Source of the DNA: Aquimarina mytili
GTDB lineage: Bacteria; Bacteroidota; Bacteroidia; Flavobacteriales; Flavobacteriaceae
Assembly (NCBI RefSeq): GCF_016735115.1
Contig: NZ_JAERQJ010000005.1
Span: forward strand, 186,001-250,000
Direction of reading: 5' to 3'
Length of the DNA: 64,000 nt
Part shown: positions 35,871 through 44,199 of the stretch, piece by piece
Numbering within the stretch: position 1 is the stretch's first letter
Layout: every line of letters begins with the position of its first letter
Program-made: the position numbers and the translations under genes
Notes under the pieces: model-generated
The model's input: only the letters and a program-made list of their open reading frames with translations
Told to the model about the DNA's origin: nothing
Database searches by the model: none

Positions 35871-37006
35871 AATATAACGCTACTAGGTATATTTACAACA
35901 CGTTCTTCAAACCATTTGGAGTTTTCTAGGTTTCCCGTTTGTGCATTTTTAAACATTGATAGGCTATTCATTAATTTCCAAATAGGTCTTGTCATCACTC
36001 CTTTGGCATTAGTATTTCTAAGAAATTCATTTCTTTCTTCTACATTTTCTAATAAAATTGCATTTAACCAATAGTTAGAAACTGAATTTTTTGGTTCTAC
36101 GATATAATATAATGATTTGCCACTAAAAAATGTCTGGTACTTATCTGATAGTTCTCTTTTCTTTTTCAAAATAAGGGGCAGTTTTTCAATCTGAGCACAG
36201 CCTAATGCTGCATTGATGTTTGGCAAGCGATAATTATAAGCAATCATATCGTGTTCATAATCCCATGGATGCGGAATTTTCGCTGTAGTGGTTAAATGTT
36301 TTGCTTTTTTGGCAATATCATCATCATTTGTAACGATCATTCCTCCACCTCCTGTGGTAATGGTTTTATTTCCATTAAAGCTGAATGTGCCTAATAAACC
36401 AAAGGTTCCTGTGTGTTTTCCTTTATAATAACTTCCTAATGATTCTGCTGCATCTTCTACTACAGCGATGTTAAACTTATTGCAAACAGATATAATTTCA
36501 TCAATTCTAGCAGGTAGCCCAAAAGTATGCATTGGAACAACCGCTTTGATCCTTTTCTTTGTTGTCTTATTTATGCACTCTCCATTAACTATTTCTGTAT
36601 TTTGCAATAAGAAATGCTCCAGTTTATCAGGAGATAAACCAAGGGTTTCTTTGTCGACATCTACAAAAACAGGATGCGCTCCAATGTAACTAATTGCGTT
36701 TGTTGTTGCAATAAAGGTTAACGGTTGTGTTATTACTTCATCATTTTGAGTAACCCCAGCCATTAACAAGGCAATATGAAGGGCGGCAGTACCATTAGAG
36801 GTTGCAATCGCATATTTTGCTCCAGTATACTTAGCGACTTCTAATTCGAACTGATCCACAAACTTTCCGACACTTGAAACGAATGTAGAGTCAATACACT
36901 CATTCAGATATTTTTTCTCATTTCCCATAAATACAGGGGCATGAAGAGGAATAAACTCCTTAGTATTAAAAGTTGCTTGGGTAAAGGATATAAACTCTTG
37001 ATACAT
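35867..37006 (-). CDS. LegC-type PLP aminotransferase
   Basis: A 379-residue sugar aminotransferase (DegT fold, LegC subgroup). Motifs: FIPLHAPVFMGNEKKYLNEC at the start, SNGTAALHIALLMAGV (70-85), VEDAAESLGSYYKGKHTGTF with Asp185, and the PLP lysine K214 in FSFNGNKTITTGGGGMIVT. The SFNGNK-(x)-TTGGGG signature is that of LegC/PerA-like 4-aminotransferases. It would aminate the 4-keto-6-deoxy sugar made by the LegB-like gene 4 bases upstream, using glutamate. It is clearly different from the WbpE-like aminotransferase at 18390. Confidence 0.9.
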   Translation of the reverse strand: MYQEFISFTQATFNTKEFIPLHAPVFMGNEKKYLNECIDSTFVSSVGKFVDQFELEVAKYTGAKYAIATSNGTAALHIALLMAGVTQNDEVITQPLTFIATTNAISYIGAHPVFVDVDKETLGLSPDKLEHFLLQNTEIVNGECINKTTKKRIKAVVPMHTFGLPARIDEIISVCNKFNIAVVEDAAESLGSYYKGKHTGTFGLLGTFSFNGNKTITTGGGGMIVTNDDDIAKKAKHLTTTAKIPHPWDYEHDMIAYNYRLPNINAALGCAQIEKLPLILKKKRELSDKYQTFFSGKSLYYIVEPKNSVSNYWLNAILLENVEERNEFLRNTNAKGVMTRPIWKLMNSLSMFKNAQTGNLENSKWFEERVVNIPSSVIL

Positions 37007-37010
37007 ATAG

Positions 37011-38198
37011 TTACATTTTACTATCTAAATATTTACCTGTTTCTTTATGTCCAAAATCAGGTATCATCTTAAAAAAAAGATCAACAATATCTTTCTTTTC
37101 CCACTTCCTGTTCTTTTTCAACTTCTGGATTCTATTTGTAAATAACTCTAAAGCCTCGTTGTCAAAGTCTAAATTATTTTTTATGATTCCAAGATTTTGA
37201 AACTTATCCATATCTAATGTTTCTTTATCAGTAAAGAACTCTTCAAAATCTTTTTCTCCGGTAGTGTCACTCTTGGAAAATAAGCAAGGCCACTTTTTTT
37301 CCTGGGGTAATGTTTCCACAAGTTTTCTAGCTTCCTCTTCATCTTTACATAAATATGGCTCATATCCAAGCTCTTGGAGGTATTTTATTGCAATATCAGC
37401 AAAAGAAATTAAGTCAAGGTTTTCATTTAATTTAGGAAAAAATATATCGCGATTATCACCGAAAATACAAGACATTAAACATAACTCCCCAGATTCCTTT
37501 GGGATTACAAAGTACCTTTTGATATCGTTGGGTGCTACTATTGGTTGTTTTTTCTTTATTCTTTGATCAAATCCATGAAGTAATGATCCATCTGAAAATG
37601 CCACATTAGCAAAACGCGCTGTAGAGATTTTTATATCCTTACTTCTTCTCATCAAATACATCTCCATAATTCGTTTAGAAGCCCCCATCATATTTACTGG
37701 ATTTGCGGCTTTGTCTGTGGAAACGCAAAAATATTTTTTGGTTCCTTTTTCAATAGATTGAAGCAAGGTTTTTTCAGTGTTAAAAATATTTACATCAATC
37801 ATTCTCATCAATGTATAAGGGTCTTTTTCACTTCTTACATGCTTCAGTGCAGATAAATTTAGAACATAATCATATTTACCACCTGCCTCTATAAAAGCAT
37901 CATACTCCAAAGATCCTATATCTAAAGCAAAGGTTCTAAAATCTCCATCTATATATCCAAAAGAACTTCTGATATCTCTCACCAATTCAACCAAATTGTT
38001 TTCACTAATATCAACTACATGAAGTTTTCTTGGGTTTCGTTTAAAAATCTCTTTAGTAACCGCTTGGCCAATGGATCCGGAACCACCTATAACCAGAAAA
38101 GATGAAGAAGAAACTATGTTTTTTAACTCAGGTTCTTTTTCTGCAATATCATCAGAAAACAGTTCTTGTTTTCGTCCTATTAGCTTAAGTATATTCAT
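37011..38198 (-). CDS. LegB-like UDP/GDP-GlcNAc 4,6-dehydratase
   Basis: A soluble 395-residue dehydratase of the FlaA1/CapD SDR group that makes a 4-keto-6-deoxy-HexNAc nucleotide. NAD motif: FLVIGGSGSIGQAVTKEI (34-51). NLSALKHVRSEKDPYTLM and VSTDKAANPVNMMGASKRI follow; the active-site Tyr of classical SDRs is a Met (MMGASK), as is normal for this group. The C-terminal region with PLLEK-like acidic helices is typical of LegB. It lacks the membrane helices of PglF-type enzymes. The nucleotide (UDP or GDP) cannot be told from sequence; the PtmE-like gene downstream would favour GDP. Confidence 0.87.
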   Translation of the reverse strand: MNILKLIGRKQELFSDDIAEKEPELKNIVSSSSFLVIGGSGSIGQAVTKEIFKRNPRKLHVVDISENNLVELVRDIRSSFGYIDGDFRTFALDIGSLEYDAFIEAGGKYDYVLNLSALKHVRSEKDPYTLMRMIDVNIFNTEKTLLQSIEKGTKKYFCVSTDKAANPVNMMGASKRIMEMYLMRRSKDIKISTARFANVAFSDGSLLHGFDQRIKKKQPIVAPNDIKRYFVIPKESGELCLMSCIFGDNRDIFFPKLNENLDLISFADIAIKYLQELGYEPYLCKDEEEARKLVETLPQEKKWPCLFSKSDTTGEKDFEEFFTDKETLDMDKFQNLGIIKNNLDFDNEALELFTNRIQKLKKNRKWEKKDIVDLFFKMIPDFGHKETGKYLDSKM

Positions 38199-38228
38199 CT
38201 CATTTAAAAGTTTTTGATTTTTAACTAC

Positions 38229-39083
38229 TTATTCCTCGGATCTATCCACAAGCAATAAAGAAGACTTCCAATCTAGTATTTTAGTTTGAAAAAAATTAAC
38301 TACTTTATCTTTATTTAATACACTGTATTTTGGTCTATCTGCAAAAGTAGGGTAATTATCCGTTTTTTTAAGTATTATAGATTCATGTTTGCCTGAAAAT
38401 TTCAAAATTTCCTTTGCAAAGTCATACCAAGTAGCCTCCCCTTGATTACTGAAATGATAAACACCATATTTATCATTATTTGTCTGGATTATTTCAAGTA
38501 AAAATTGAGCCAAATCATTAGCGTTAGTTGGTGTTCCGGTTTCAGAAGTGATAATTGTGAGTTCCTTTTCTGTTTTTGATTTTTTTAGAATTGTTTTGAA
38601 AAAATTATGTCCAAATTCAGAATAGAGCCATGAGGTTCTGATTATGAAATGTTTTTCAAGTATTTGTTGTATAAAACGCTCTCCCTCGAGCTTTGATTTA
38701 CCATATTCATTTATTGGGTTAGGGGTGTCTGCTTCCAGATATGGTGTTCTCTTTTTACCATCAAAAACATAATCTGTTGACACATGGATAAGTGTTATAT
38801 CATAAGATTTACATACTTCCGCAAGGTTTTTAGCACCATGAGCATTGACAAGAAATGATTTTTCTGGTTCTTTTTCTGCTTGTTCAACATTTGTATACGC
38901 TGCACAATTAATAATAAAATCAAATGATTTTTTAGAAAAAAAACTCTTCAATCCCTCAGCATTTGTAATGTCTAAGGTTTTTGAGTCTGCAAAATATAAA
39001 TGTACCTCGTTGTAGTTTCCTTCAATTTTCTTGATACACTGACCTAATTGACCATTTGCTCCCGTTACTAATACTGAAATCAT
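38229..39083 (-). CDS. rmlD: dTDP-4-dehydrorhamnose reductase
   Basis: Reduces dTDP-4-keto-L-rhamnose to dTDP-L-rhamnose with NAD(P)H. The 284-residue SDR has VTGANGQLGQCIKKI (6-20), NCAAYTNVEQAEKEP, STDYVFDGKKRTPYLE, and the catalytic Tyr/Lys in NEYGKSKLEGE. Downstream it shows IRTSWLYSEFGHNF. It overlaps rmlC by 4 bases, completing a compact rmlBACD set. Length is normal. Confidence 0.95.
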   Translation of the reverse strand: MISVLVTGANGQLGQCIKKIEGNYNEVHLYFADSKTLDITNAEGLKSFFSKKSFDFIINCAAYTNVEQAEKEPEKSFLVNAHGAKNLAEVCKSYDITLIHVSTDYVFDGKKRTPYLEADTPNPINEYGKSKLEGERFIQQILEKHFIIRTSWLYSEFGHNFFKTILKKSKTEKELTIITSETGTPTNANDLAQFLLEIIQTNNDKYGVYHFSNQGEATWYDFAKEILKFSGKHESIILKKTDNYPTFADRPKYSVLNKDKVVNFFQTKILDWKSSLLLVDRSEE

Positions 39084-39625
39084 GACTTTGCCTTTTTAAA
39101 CATTGGCAAAATTGCATCTTTTTCTGAAACAATAAGTTCTTTTGTGTCTAGTTTCCAATTGATTTTTAGCTCTGGATCATTGTATATGATTCCGCCTTCG
39201 GCTTCTTTATTATAAAAATTATCACACTTATAAAAGAAACTAGCAGTATCACTTAGTACAACAAAGCCATGTGCAAACCCTCTGGGGATATAAAGTTGTT
39301 TTTTATTCTCTTCTGATAATTCTATAGCTACATGCTCTTTAAACGTGGGAGAGTCTTTTCGTAAATCAACAGCAACATCCAGTACTCTTCCTTGAAGTAC
39401 TCTAACTAGTTTGGCCTGGGCATGTTCTCCTATTTGATAATGTAATGCTCTTATGACTCCTTTTGTTGAAAAAGACTGGTTGTCTTGAACAAAATTTACT
39501 TTTTGTCCAATCAACTCATCGAATTTTTTTTGATTATAACTTTCAAAGAAATACCCTCTTTTATCTTCAAAAACTGATGGTTCTAAGACGAAGCATCCTT
39601 TAAGTTTGGTTTCTTTTGCTACCAT
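39080..39625 (-). CDS. rmlC: dTDP-4-dehydrorhamnose 3,5-epimerase
   Basis: A 181-residue cupin epimerase acting between RmlB and RmlD. Seen: FVLEPSVFEDKRGYFFESYN, VQDNQSFSTKGVIRALHYQ containing the catalytic-type His, KLVRVLQGRVLDVAVDLRKD, and PRGFAHGFVVLSDTASFFYK with the conserved Tyr/Lys. The stop overlaps the rmlD start by 4 bases, and rmlA ends 2 bases upstream. Confidence 0.95.
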   Translation of the reverse strand: MVAKETKLKGCFVLEPSVFEDKRGYFFESYNQKKFDELIGQKVNFVQDNQSFSTKGVIRALHYQIGEHAQAKLVRVLQGRVLDVAVDLRKDSPTFKEHVAIELSEENKKQLYIPRGFAHGFVVLSDTASFFYKCDNFYNKEAEGGIIYNDPELKINWKLDTKELIVSEKDAILPMFKKAKS

Positions 39626-39627
39626 GT

Positions 39628-40491
39628 TTAGTGCTCTAAAATGCTCATTAAATGTTTGCCATATCCGCTTTTGACTAATGGCCTAGCCAATTCTTTTAAT
39701 TCTTCCTTGGTTATATATCCCATTCTATACGCCACTTCTTCGATTGCTCCAATTTTTAATCCTTGTCGTTCTTCAATCACTTGTACAAACTGAGAAGCTT
39801 GCATCAAAGAATTAAATGTGCCTGTGTCTAGCCATGCTGTACCTTTATCCAAAATACTTACACTTAATTTTTCTTTTTCTAAATATACTTTATTAATATC
39901 TGTAATTTCCAACTCCCCTCTATGACTCGGTTTTATGTTTTTAGCGATATGTACTACCTCATTGTCGTAAAAATATATTCCCGGAACCGCATAATTTGAT
40001 TTTGGTCGTTCTGGTTTTTCTTCGATTGATATTGCCTTGCCATTATTATCAAATTCTACTACTCCATATCGCTCGGGATCATGAACATGATAGGCGTATA
40101 TAATTCCGCCATCGGGATCATTATTTGATTGTAAAAGTTTTGCCAATCCGGTTCCATAAAAAATATTATCTCCAAGAATCAAAGCAACTTTGTCATCTCC
40201 AATAAAATCCGCCCCAATGATAAAAGCCTCGGCAAGGCCATTCGGTTTTTCCTGAACGGCATATTTAAACTCACAACCATATTTGGTTCCGTCTCCCAAT
40301 AGTTTTTCAAATAGTGGTAAATCATGTGGCGTAGAAATTATAAGTATTTCTCTTATCCCGGACCACATTAGACTTGAGAGCGGATAATAAATCATGGGTT
40401 TGTCATAGACGGGCATTAGTTGTTTGCTAACTGCAAGTGTTAAGGGGTGCAATCTTGTTCCAGAGCCCCCGGCTAAAATTATTCCTTTCAT
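39628..40491 (-). CDS. rmlA: Glucose-1-phosphate thymidylyltransferase
   Basis: Makes dTDP-glucose from dTTP and glucose-1-phosphate, the first step to dTDP-L-rhamnose. The 287-residue protein shows [20 protein letters not shown] (5-24), [29 protein letters not shown] and [36 protein letters not shown] lies toward the C-terminus. Full length, overlapping rmlB by 4 bases. It is the usual target of feedback control by dTDP-rhamnose. Confidence 0.96.
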   Translation of the reverse strand: MKGIILAGGSGTRLHPLTLAVSKQLMPVYDKPMIYYPLSSLMWSGIREILIISTPHDLPLFEKLLGDGTKYGCEFKYAVQEKPNGLAEAFIIGADFIGDDKVALILGDNIFYGTGLAKLLQSNNDPDGGIIYAYHVHDPERYGVVEFDNNGKAISIEEKPERPKSNYAVPGIYFYDNEVVHIAKNIKPSHRGELEITDINKVYLEKEKLSVSILDKGTAWLDTGTFNSLMQASQFVQVIEERQGLKIGAIEEVAYRMGYITKEELKELARPLVKSGYGKHLMSILEH

Positions 40492-41510
40492 GATATAATT
40501 TTATATTTTTTTAGATACCAAGCCACTGTCTTCTCTATCCCTGTCTCAAAATTTTCGTCTGCTTTCCATCCCAATTCATTTTCTATTTTTGAAGCATCTA
40601 TTGCATAGCGCAAATCGTGCCCTGGCCTGTCTTTAACATATGTGATAAGCTCTTTGAACGAATTGCCGTCTTTACGAGGAACACTTTTGTCTAATATTTC
40701 ACAAATTTTTGAAGCGATATAATTGTTGTTGCGTTCATTTCTACCTCCAATGTTATATGTTTCTCCTGAAACCCCTTTTTTGTACACTAATTCAATTCCT
40801 TTACAATGATCTATGACATATAACCAATCTCTAATGTTTTTTCCATCGCCATAAATGGGTATTTCCTCTTCAGCTACTGCTTTTCTGATAATAGTTGGAA
40901 TCAGTTTTTCGTCATGCTGTTTTGGACCATAATTGTTAGAACAATTAGTTGTTACTACATTCATTCCATAGGTATGAAAATAACTCCTTACAATAAAATC
41001 AGAAGAAGCTTTGGATGCACTATAGGGGCTATTAGGAGCATATGGAGTAGTTTCCATAAACAACCCTGTTTCGCCCAAGGTTCCATACACCTCATCGGTA
41101 GAAATATGATGAAAACGGCAACCTTTATACTGATCCTTATATTCATGAGGGGATTTCATCCAATGGTTTCTGGCTACGTCCAAAAGAACAAATGTTCCAA
41201 AAACATTTGTTCTAATAAATTCATCAGGGCTAGATATAGAATTATCCACATGAGACTCTGCCGCAAAGTGAATAACACCTTCAAAATTATATTCTTTAAA
41301 AAGTTTTTCTACACACTCTCTATCGCAAATATCTCCTTTAACAAAAGTGTAATTTTTATGATTCTCAATTTCTTCTAAGTTTGCTAAATCTCCTGCATAG
41401 GTCAACTTATCAATATTAACTATATGAGTTTCTGGATTTTGATTTAACATGTAAGGAATAAAATTAGCTCCTATAAATCCTGCCCCACCCGTAACTAAGA
41501 TGTTTTTCAT
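40488..41510 (-). CDS. rmlB: dTDP-glucose 4,6-dehydratase
   Basis: Converts dTDP-glucose to dTDP-4-keto-6-deoxyglucose. The 340-residue SDR has [16 protein letters not shown] (6-21), [15 protein letters not shown], the catalytic [10 protein letters not shown] (Asp139/Glu140), and Tyr163/Lys167 in [11 protein letters not shown]. It also shows [15 protein letters not shown] and [14 protein letters not shown]. It is the first gene of a densely packed run that reaches down to about 21149, and a promoter-like box lies in the 332-base gap upstream. Confidence 0.96.
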   Translation of the reverse strand: MKNILVTGGAGFIGANFIPYMLNQNPETHIVNIDKLTYAGDLANLEEIENHKNYTFVKGDICDRECVEKLFKEYNFEGVIHFAAESHVDNSISSPDEFIRTNVFGTFVLLDVARNHWMKSPHEYKDQYKGCRFHHISTDEVYGTLGETGLFMETTPYAPNSPYSASKASSDFIVRSYFHTYGMNVVTTNCSNNYGPKQHDEKLIPTIIRKAVAEEEIPIYGDGKNIRDWLYVIDHCKGIELVYKKGVSGETYNIGGRNERNNNYIASKICEILDKSVPRKDGNSFKELITYVKDRPGHDLRYAIDASKIENELGWKADENFETGIEKTVAWYLKKYKIIS

Positions 41511-41842
41511 ATTATCTTTTAACTCTTTTTACTAATATACAAGGAAAAATACTAAGGTTTATTGTTTTGTGCTCAGAAACCACTTGTGTTTTCTACAAAA
41601 ATAGGCTAATTATCTGTTTTTTGTTTAATTTAAAGTATTAGATACTATTTCTATCATACCATTTACTGAAAAAGATAAGTTATATTTTTAATACCACTTT
41701 GATTAGATGTATCTTTTGATTAATTAGTGCAAGTAAAATTTAATAGTATTCTCTTAGGATAAATGGTACAACAGATTTAAATAACAAATGATATGGTATT
41801 AAGTTCTTTAATTTTATTTAAGCGTATAAAAAGTTGATGTCT
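41511..41842. other. 332-base gene-free gap before rmlB
   Basis: AT-rich, with no ORF of coding character. Apart from one TAnnTTTG-type box facing rmlB I see no hairpin, repeat or RNA gene. It separates the second Wzz-like gene from the rml/nonulosonate operon. Confidence 0.5.
41596..41603 (-). promoter_or_regulatory. Candidate promoter of the rmlB operon
   Basis: The minus strand reads TATTTTTG (TAnnTTTG), giving a leader of about 80 bases before the rmlB ATG at 41510. No clear -33 TTG was found. Confidence 0.35.
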
Positions 41843-42901
41843 TTAGGTTAGTTTAGCTTTTACAATTCTTGTTCGATCATAATTCTTTAAATATGTGTTT
41901 AACAAATTAAGCATCAGTATTAAGAGTAGTGCTGTTGAAAACATAATGGGTAATATGACTAGTTTTTTATTAAAAAAATCATTAGTCAAAACCCCTTTGT
42001 TCGGAAATTCAGAGATGATATTAATCGTTTGTTTTGTATTCGCCTTTTCATTATTTAGTTCAATTTTTTCATCTTTCAATGTTCTTGCTTGTTCTAATAA
42101 TTCAATCTCTGACATTTTATTGTGCTGGCTTTCTGCCAAATTAATACTTGTACTGCCTTGTGGTTTTTGAGCCTCCAGAATTTTTAATTCTTTATAAAAC
42201 TGTTGTAGTTCTTTAATCTCTGTCTGTTGCATTAGGATAATTGAATCTTTAAGGGCAATGTTGCGATCATTTATCTTTTTCTGAAGTGTGAAATATTCAT
42301 TATTCTCTATCGATGTAACAATTGCTTTTTGGCATTTTTTTGCAATTTCTGGTGATGTAGCTTCTATTTTAATTTTGTGAAACCTAGCATTGATATTATT
42401 AAAGTTTTGCAAAAAATCGTTGTAATCTACTTGTTTTTGAGAAATTGAATCTAGCTCACTAATGAATGAGCTAAATTGTTTTATTCTTTGCGTTTGGTCA
42501 GAAAATGACTCTATGCTTATTCTTTTAATATTGAACGCCTCTTTTTCGTTAATGTTTAAGGCTTCTGCCAAGGTTACATAGTCATTCTGTTGCGCTAGTT
42601 GATTATAAAATTCAATATTGTTATACAATTGTTGGGCGCTGTTAAAATTGGGTTCAATGATCATTGAAGATCTAAATATCGGTTGGGATATATAATCCAA
42701 ATAGCCTCCTATACTACAACCAATAAGTATAGCAATTGTAAATTTTACAACATGTAGTCTAAGAAAATTCAGACATAAGATAAAAAAGTGGAATATGTTC
42801 TTGAAGATTATACCTATTCGCACGAATAGCTTATTAAATGCATCTCCAATTAATTTAAATAGCTGTCCTAAGTCAATTTCATCTGGGTTGTTTTCTCTCA
42901 T
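41843..42901 (-). CDS. Wzz-like chain-length determinant (second copy)
   Basis: A 352-residue protein with Wzz topology: cytoplasmic N-terminus, membrane helix at about 55-70 (VVKFTIAILIGCSIGGYLDY), a periplasmic coiled-coil domain (about 75-310), and a C-terminal helix (VILPIMFSTALLLILMLNLL, offset by a few residues). The N-terminus carries EIDLGQLFKLIGDAFNKLF, shared in pattern with the other Wzz-like protein upstream. Such proteins set O-antigen or capsule chain length with Wzy. No kinase domain is attached. It stands alone between a terminator-like hairpin and the rmlB gap. Confidence 0.72.
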   Translation of the reverse strand: MRENNPDEIDLGQLFKLIGDAFNKLFVRIGIIFKNIFHFFILCLNFLRLHVVKFTIAILIGCSIGGYLDYISQPIFRSSMIIEPNFNSAQQLYNNIEFYNQLAQQNDYVTLAEALNINEKEAFNIKRISIESFSDQTQRIKQFSSFISELDSISQKQVDYNDFLQNFNNINARFHKIKIEATSPEIAKKCQKAIVTSIENNEYFTLQKKINDRNIALKDSIILMQQTEIKELQQFYKELKILEAQKPQGSTSINLAESQHNKMSEIELLEQARTLKDEKIELNNEKANTKQTINIISEFPNKGVLTNDFFNKKLVILPIMFSTALLLILMLNLLNTYLKNYDRTRIVKAKLT

Positions 42902-43196
42902 CTCTATAATGTCAAATCAATTTCAAATAAAAAAATAGATAACCAATTGCAATAGATATAGAAAATCATACTATGCCATAAACTGCATTATACGAATCAC
43001 GAAAATCTAAAATGGTTTTGACGATAGGTAGGAAAAGCGTCAACTTTGAAATACAAGTACTCGTATTTCTATTGAAAATCAGTTTTTAAAGAGTACTTCA
43101 AAAACTGATACAAATTAAATAAAAAAACTTAGAAAAAAATAGTGTTAGCCGTTTTTTAACTCGCACTATTTTTCTACTAACAAAAATTATTCATGA
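42902..43196. other. 295-base gap between the two Wzz-like genes
   Basis: Contains the terminator-like hairpin at 43135-43173, but no ORF of coding character and no exact TAnnTTTG box on the minus strand. The promoter of the second Wzz-like gene should lie here but I could not point to it. Confidence 0.45.
43135..43173 (-). terminator. Rho-independent terminator after the first Wzz-like gene
   Basis: AAAAATAGTG (43135-43144) pairs with CACTATTTTT (43164-43173) around a 19-base loop. On the minus strand the 3' arm CACTATTTTTTTCT supplies a U-tract. It lies 24 bases past the stop of the gene at 43197-44192. Confidence 0.6.
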
Positions 43197-44192
43197 TTAT
43201 GCTTTTGCAAATTCATTCATTCGCTTAAACAAATGCTTAAAGAAGAAAAACAAAGAAACCATACCAAAAAGCACCAATGGTATCATAATGGCTTTGTTTC
43301 CTAATAAAACTTTCTTTTTGGAAATAATTTTCCCATAATCTATAATAGAAAAAACTTCTTTATTAAAGGTAAGAATTCTTTCTTGGTCATTTATGGTTTC
43401 CATCAAGGATTCTTTTTGTTGAAGTAATGATGCAATTGTCATAGTCGATGGTTGTTCTTCGTCAGTAATAACAACTACTTCTTTTTCACTTTTTAATGGG
43501 TTCCTGCCAAGGTTTAATAGATATTGATTAATAAATTGTAATGTCTTTTTGTTTTGTTCAATATCTTCTTTAGTTTGTTTTAGAACTAAATCTATTTCTT
43601 TTTTATAGTGATCATTTGATTTAATATAGTCTAATATCGAAGAAGTAATTTTAACATTTTCAGAACTTCCATTCCTATACTTAATGGTTATTTTATGATG
43701 CCTGTAAAAGTCAGTAAACTTTTCATCTTTTAATTCATCGTCGTCATATGCCTCAATTACGCTTTTAAAAAACTCTTTATCATCATATCTTTCTTCTAAA
43801 TTGTCTAATACATCTGTACTTCTAATAATTGGTTCTATGGAAATCTCTTTTAAATTATCCATTGTAGAAGGATTTGCGCTCATTCTTTTAAGAAAAGATT
43901 CATCTTTTGCGTTATTCTCAAACTCAGTAACAAAATCATATATATATCTTGCTGTATTGTGTTTGGGTTCTATGATTATTTCCTGAGCATAATCATCTCC
44001 TGTATCTCTATATTTATCTACAAAAAATCCTATCACACCCCCCAAAACTAAAACAACAGCAAATAAAATTGCTTTGCTTTTATAAAATAAAATGACAGAA
44101 ATAATTAATCTTACTAAACTTCTAAAAGATTCTTTAATTAGGTTTAGAAGTTGCTTAAGATCTATTTCTTCGTTATGATTTTCAGTATTCAT
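43197..44192 (-). CDS. Wzz-like chain-length determinant (first copy)
   Basis: A 331-residue paralogue of the neighbouring Wzz-like protein. The N-terminus has the same cytoplasmic pattern (EIDLKQLLNLIKESFRSLV). Helices lie at about 40-62 (AILFAVVLVLGGVIGFFVDK) and near the C-terminus (AIMIPLVLFGMVSLFFFF), with a charged, partly coiled-coil periplasmic domain between. IIIEPKHNTARYIYDFV matches MIIEPNFNSAQQLYNNI in the other copy. It lies 7 bases after the DUF6909 gene, so it appears to belong to the M23-GH3-DUF6909 transcript rather than the polysaccharide operon. Confidence 0.72.
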   Translation of the reverse strand: MNTENHNEEIDLKQLLNLIKESFRSLVRLIISVILFYKSKAILFAVVLVLGGVIGFFVDKYRDTGDDYAQEIIIEPKHNTARYIYDFVTEFENNAKDESFLKRMSANPSTMDNLKEISIEPIIRSTDVLDNLEERYDDKEFFKSVIEAYDDDELKDEKFTDFYRHHKITIKYRNGSSENVKITSSILDYIKSNDHYKKEIDLVLKQTKEDIEQNKKTLQFINQYLLNLGRNPLKSEKEVVVITDEEQPSTMTIASLLQQKESLMETINDQERILTFNKEVFSIIDYGKIISKKKVLLGNKAIMIPLVLFGMVSLFFFFKHLFKRMNEFAKA

Positions 44193-44199
44193 AATATAT

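Noticed and set aside
35229..38198. LegB/LegC/acetyltransferase set as a bacillosamine (PglFED) pathway
   Set aside because: The aminotransferase has the LegC-type SFNGNK signature, the dehydratase is soluble, and NeuB and CMP-transferase genes follow, so a nonulosonate route fits better, though PglD-like acetylation is shared.
40914..41378. 154-codon plus-strand open frame
   Set aside because: Lies wholly antisense to rmlB, which has every catalytic motif; the shadow product has no recognisable domain.
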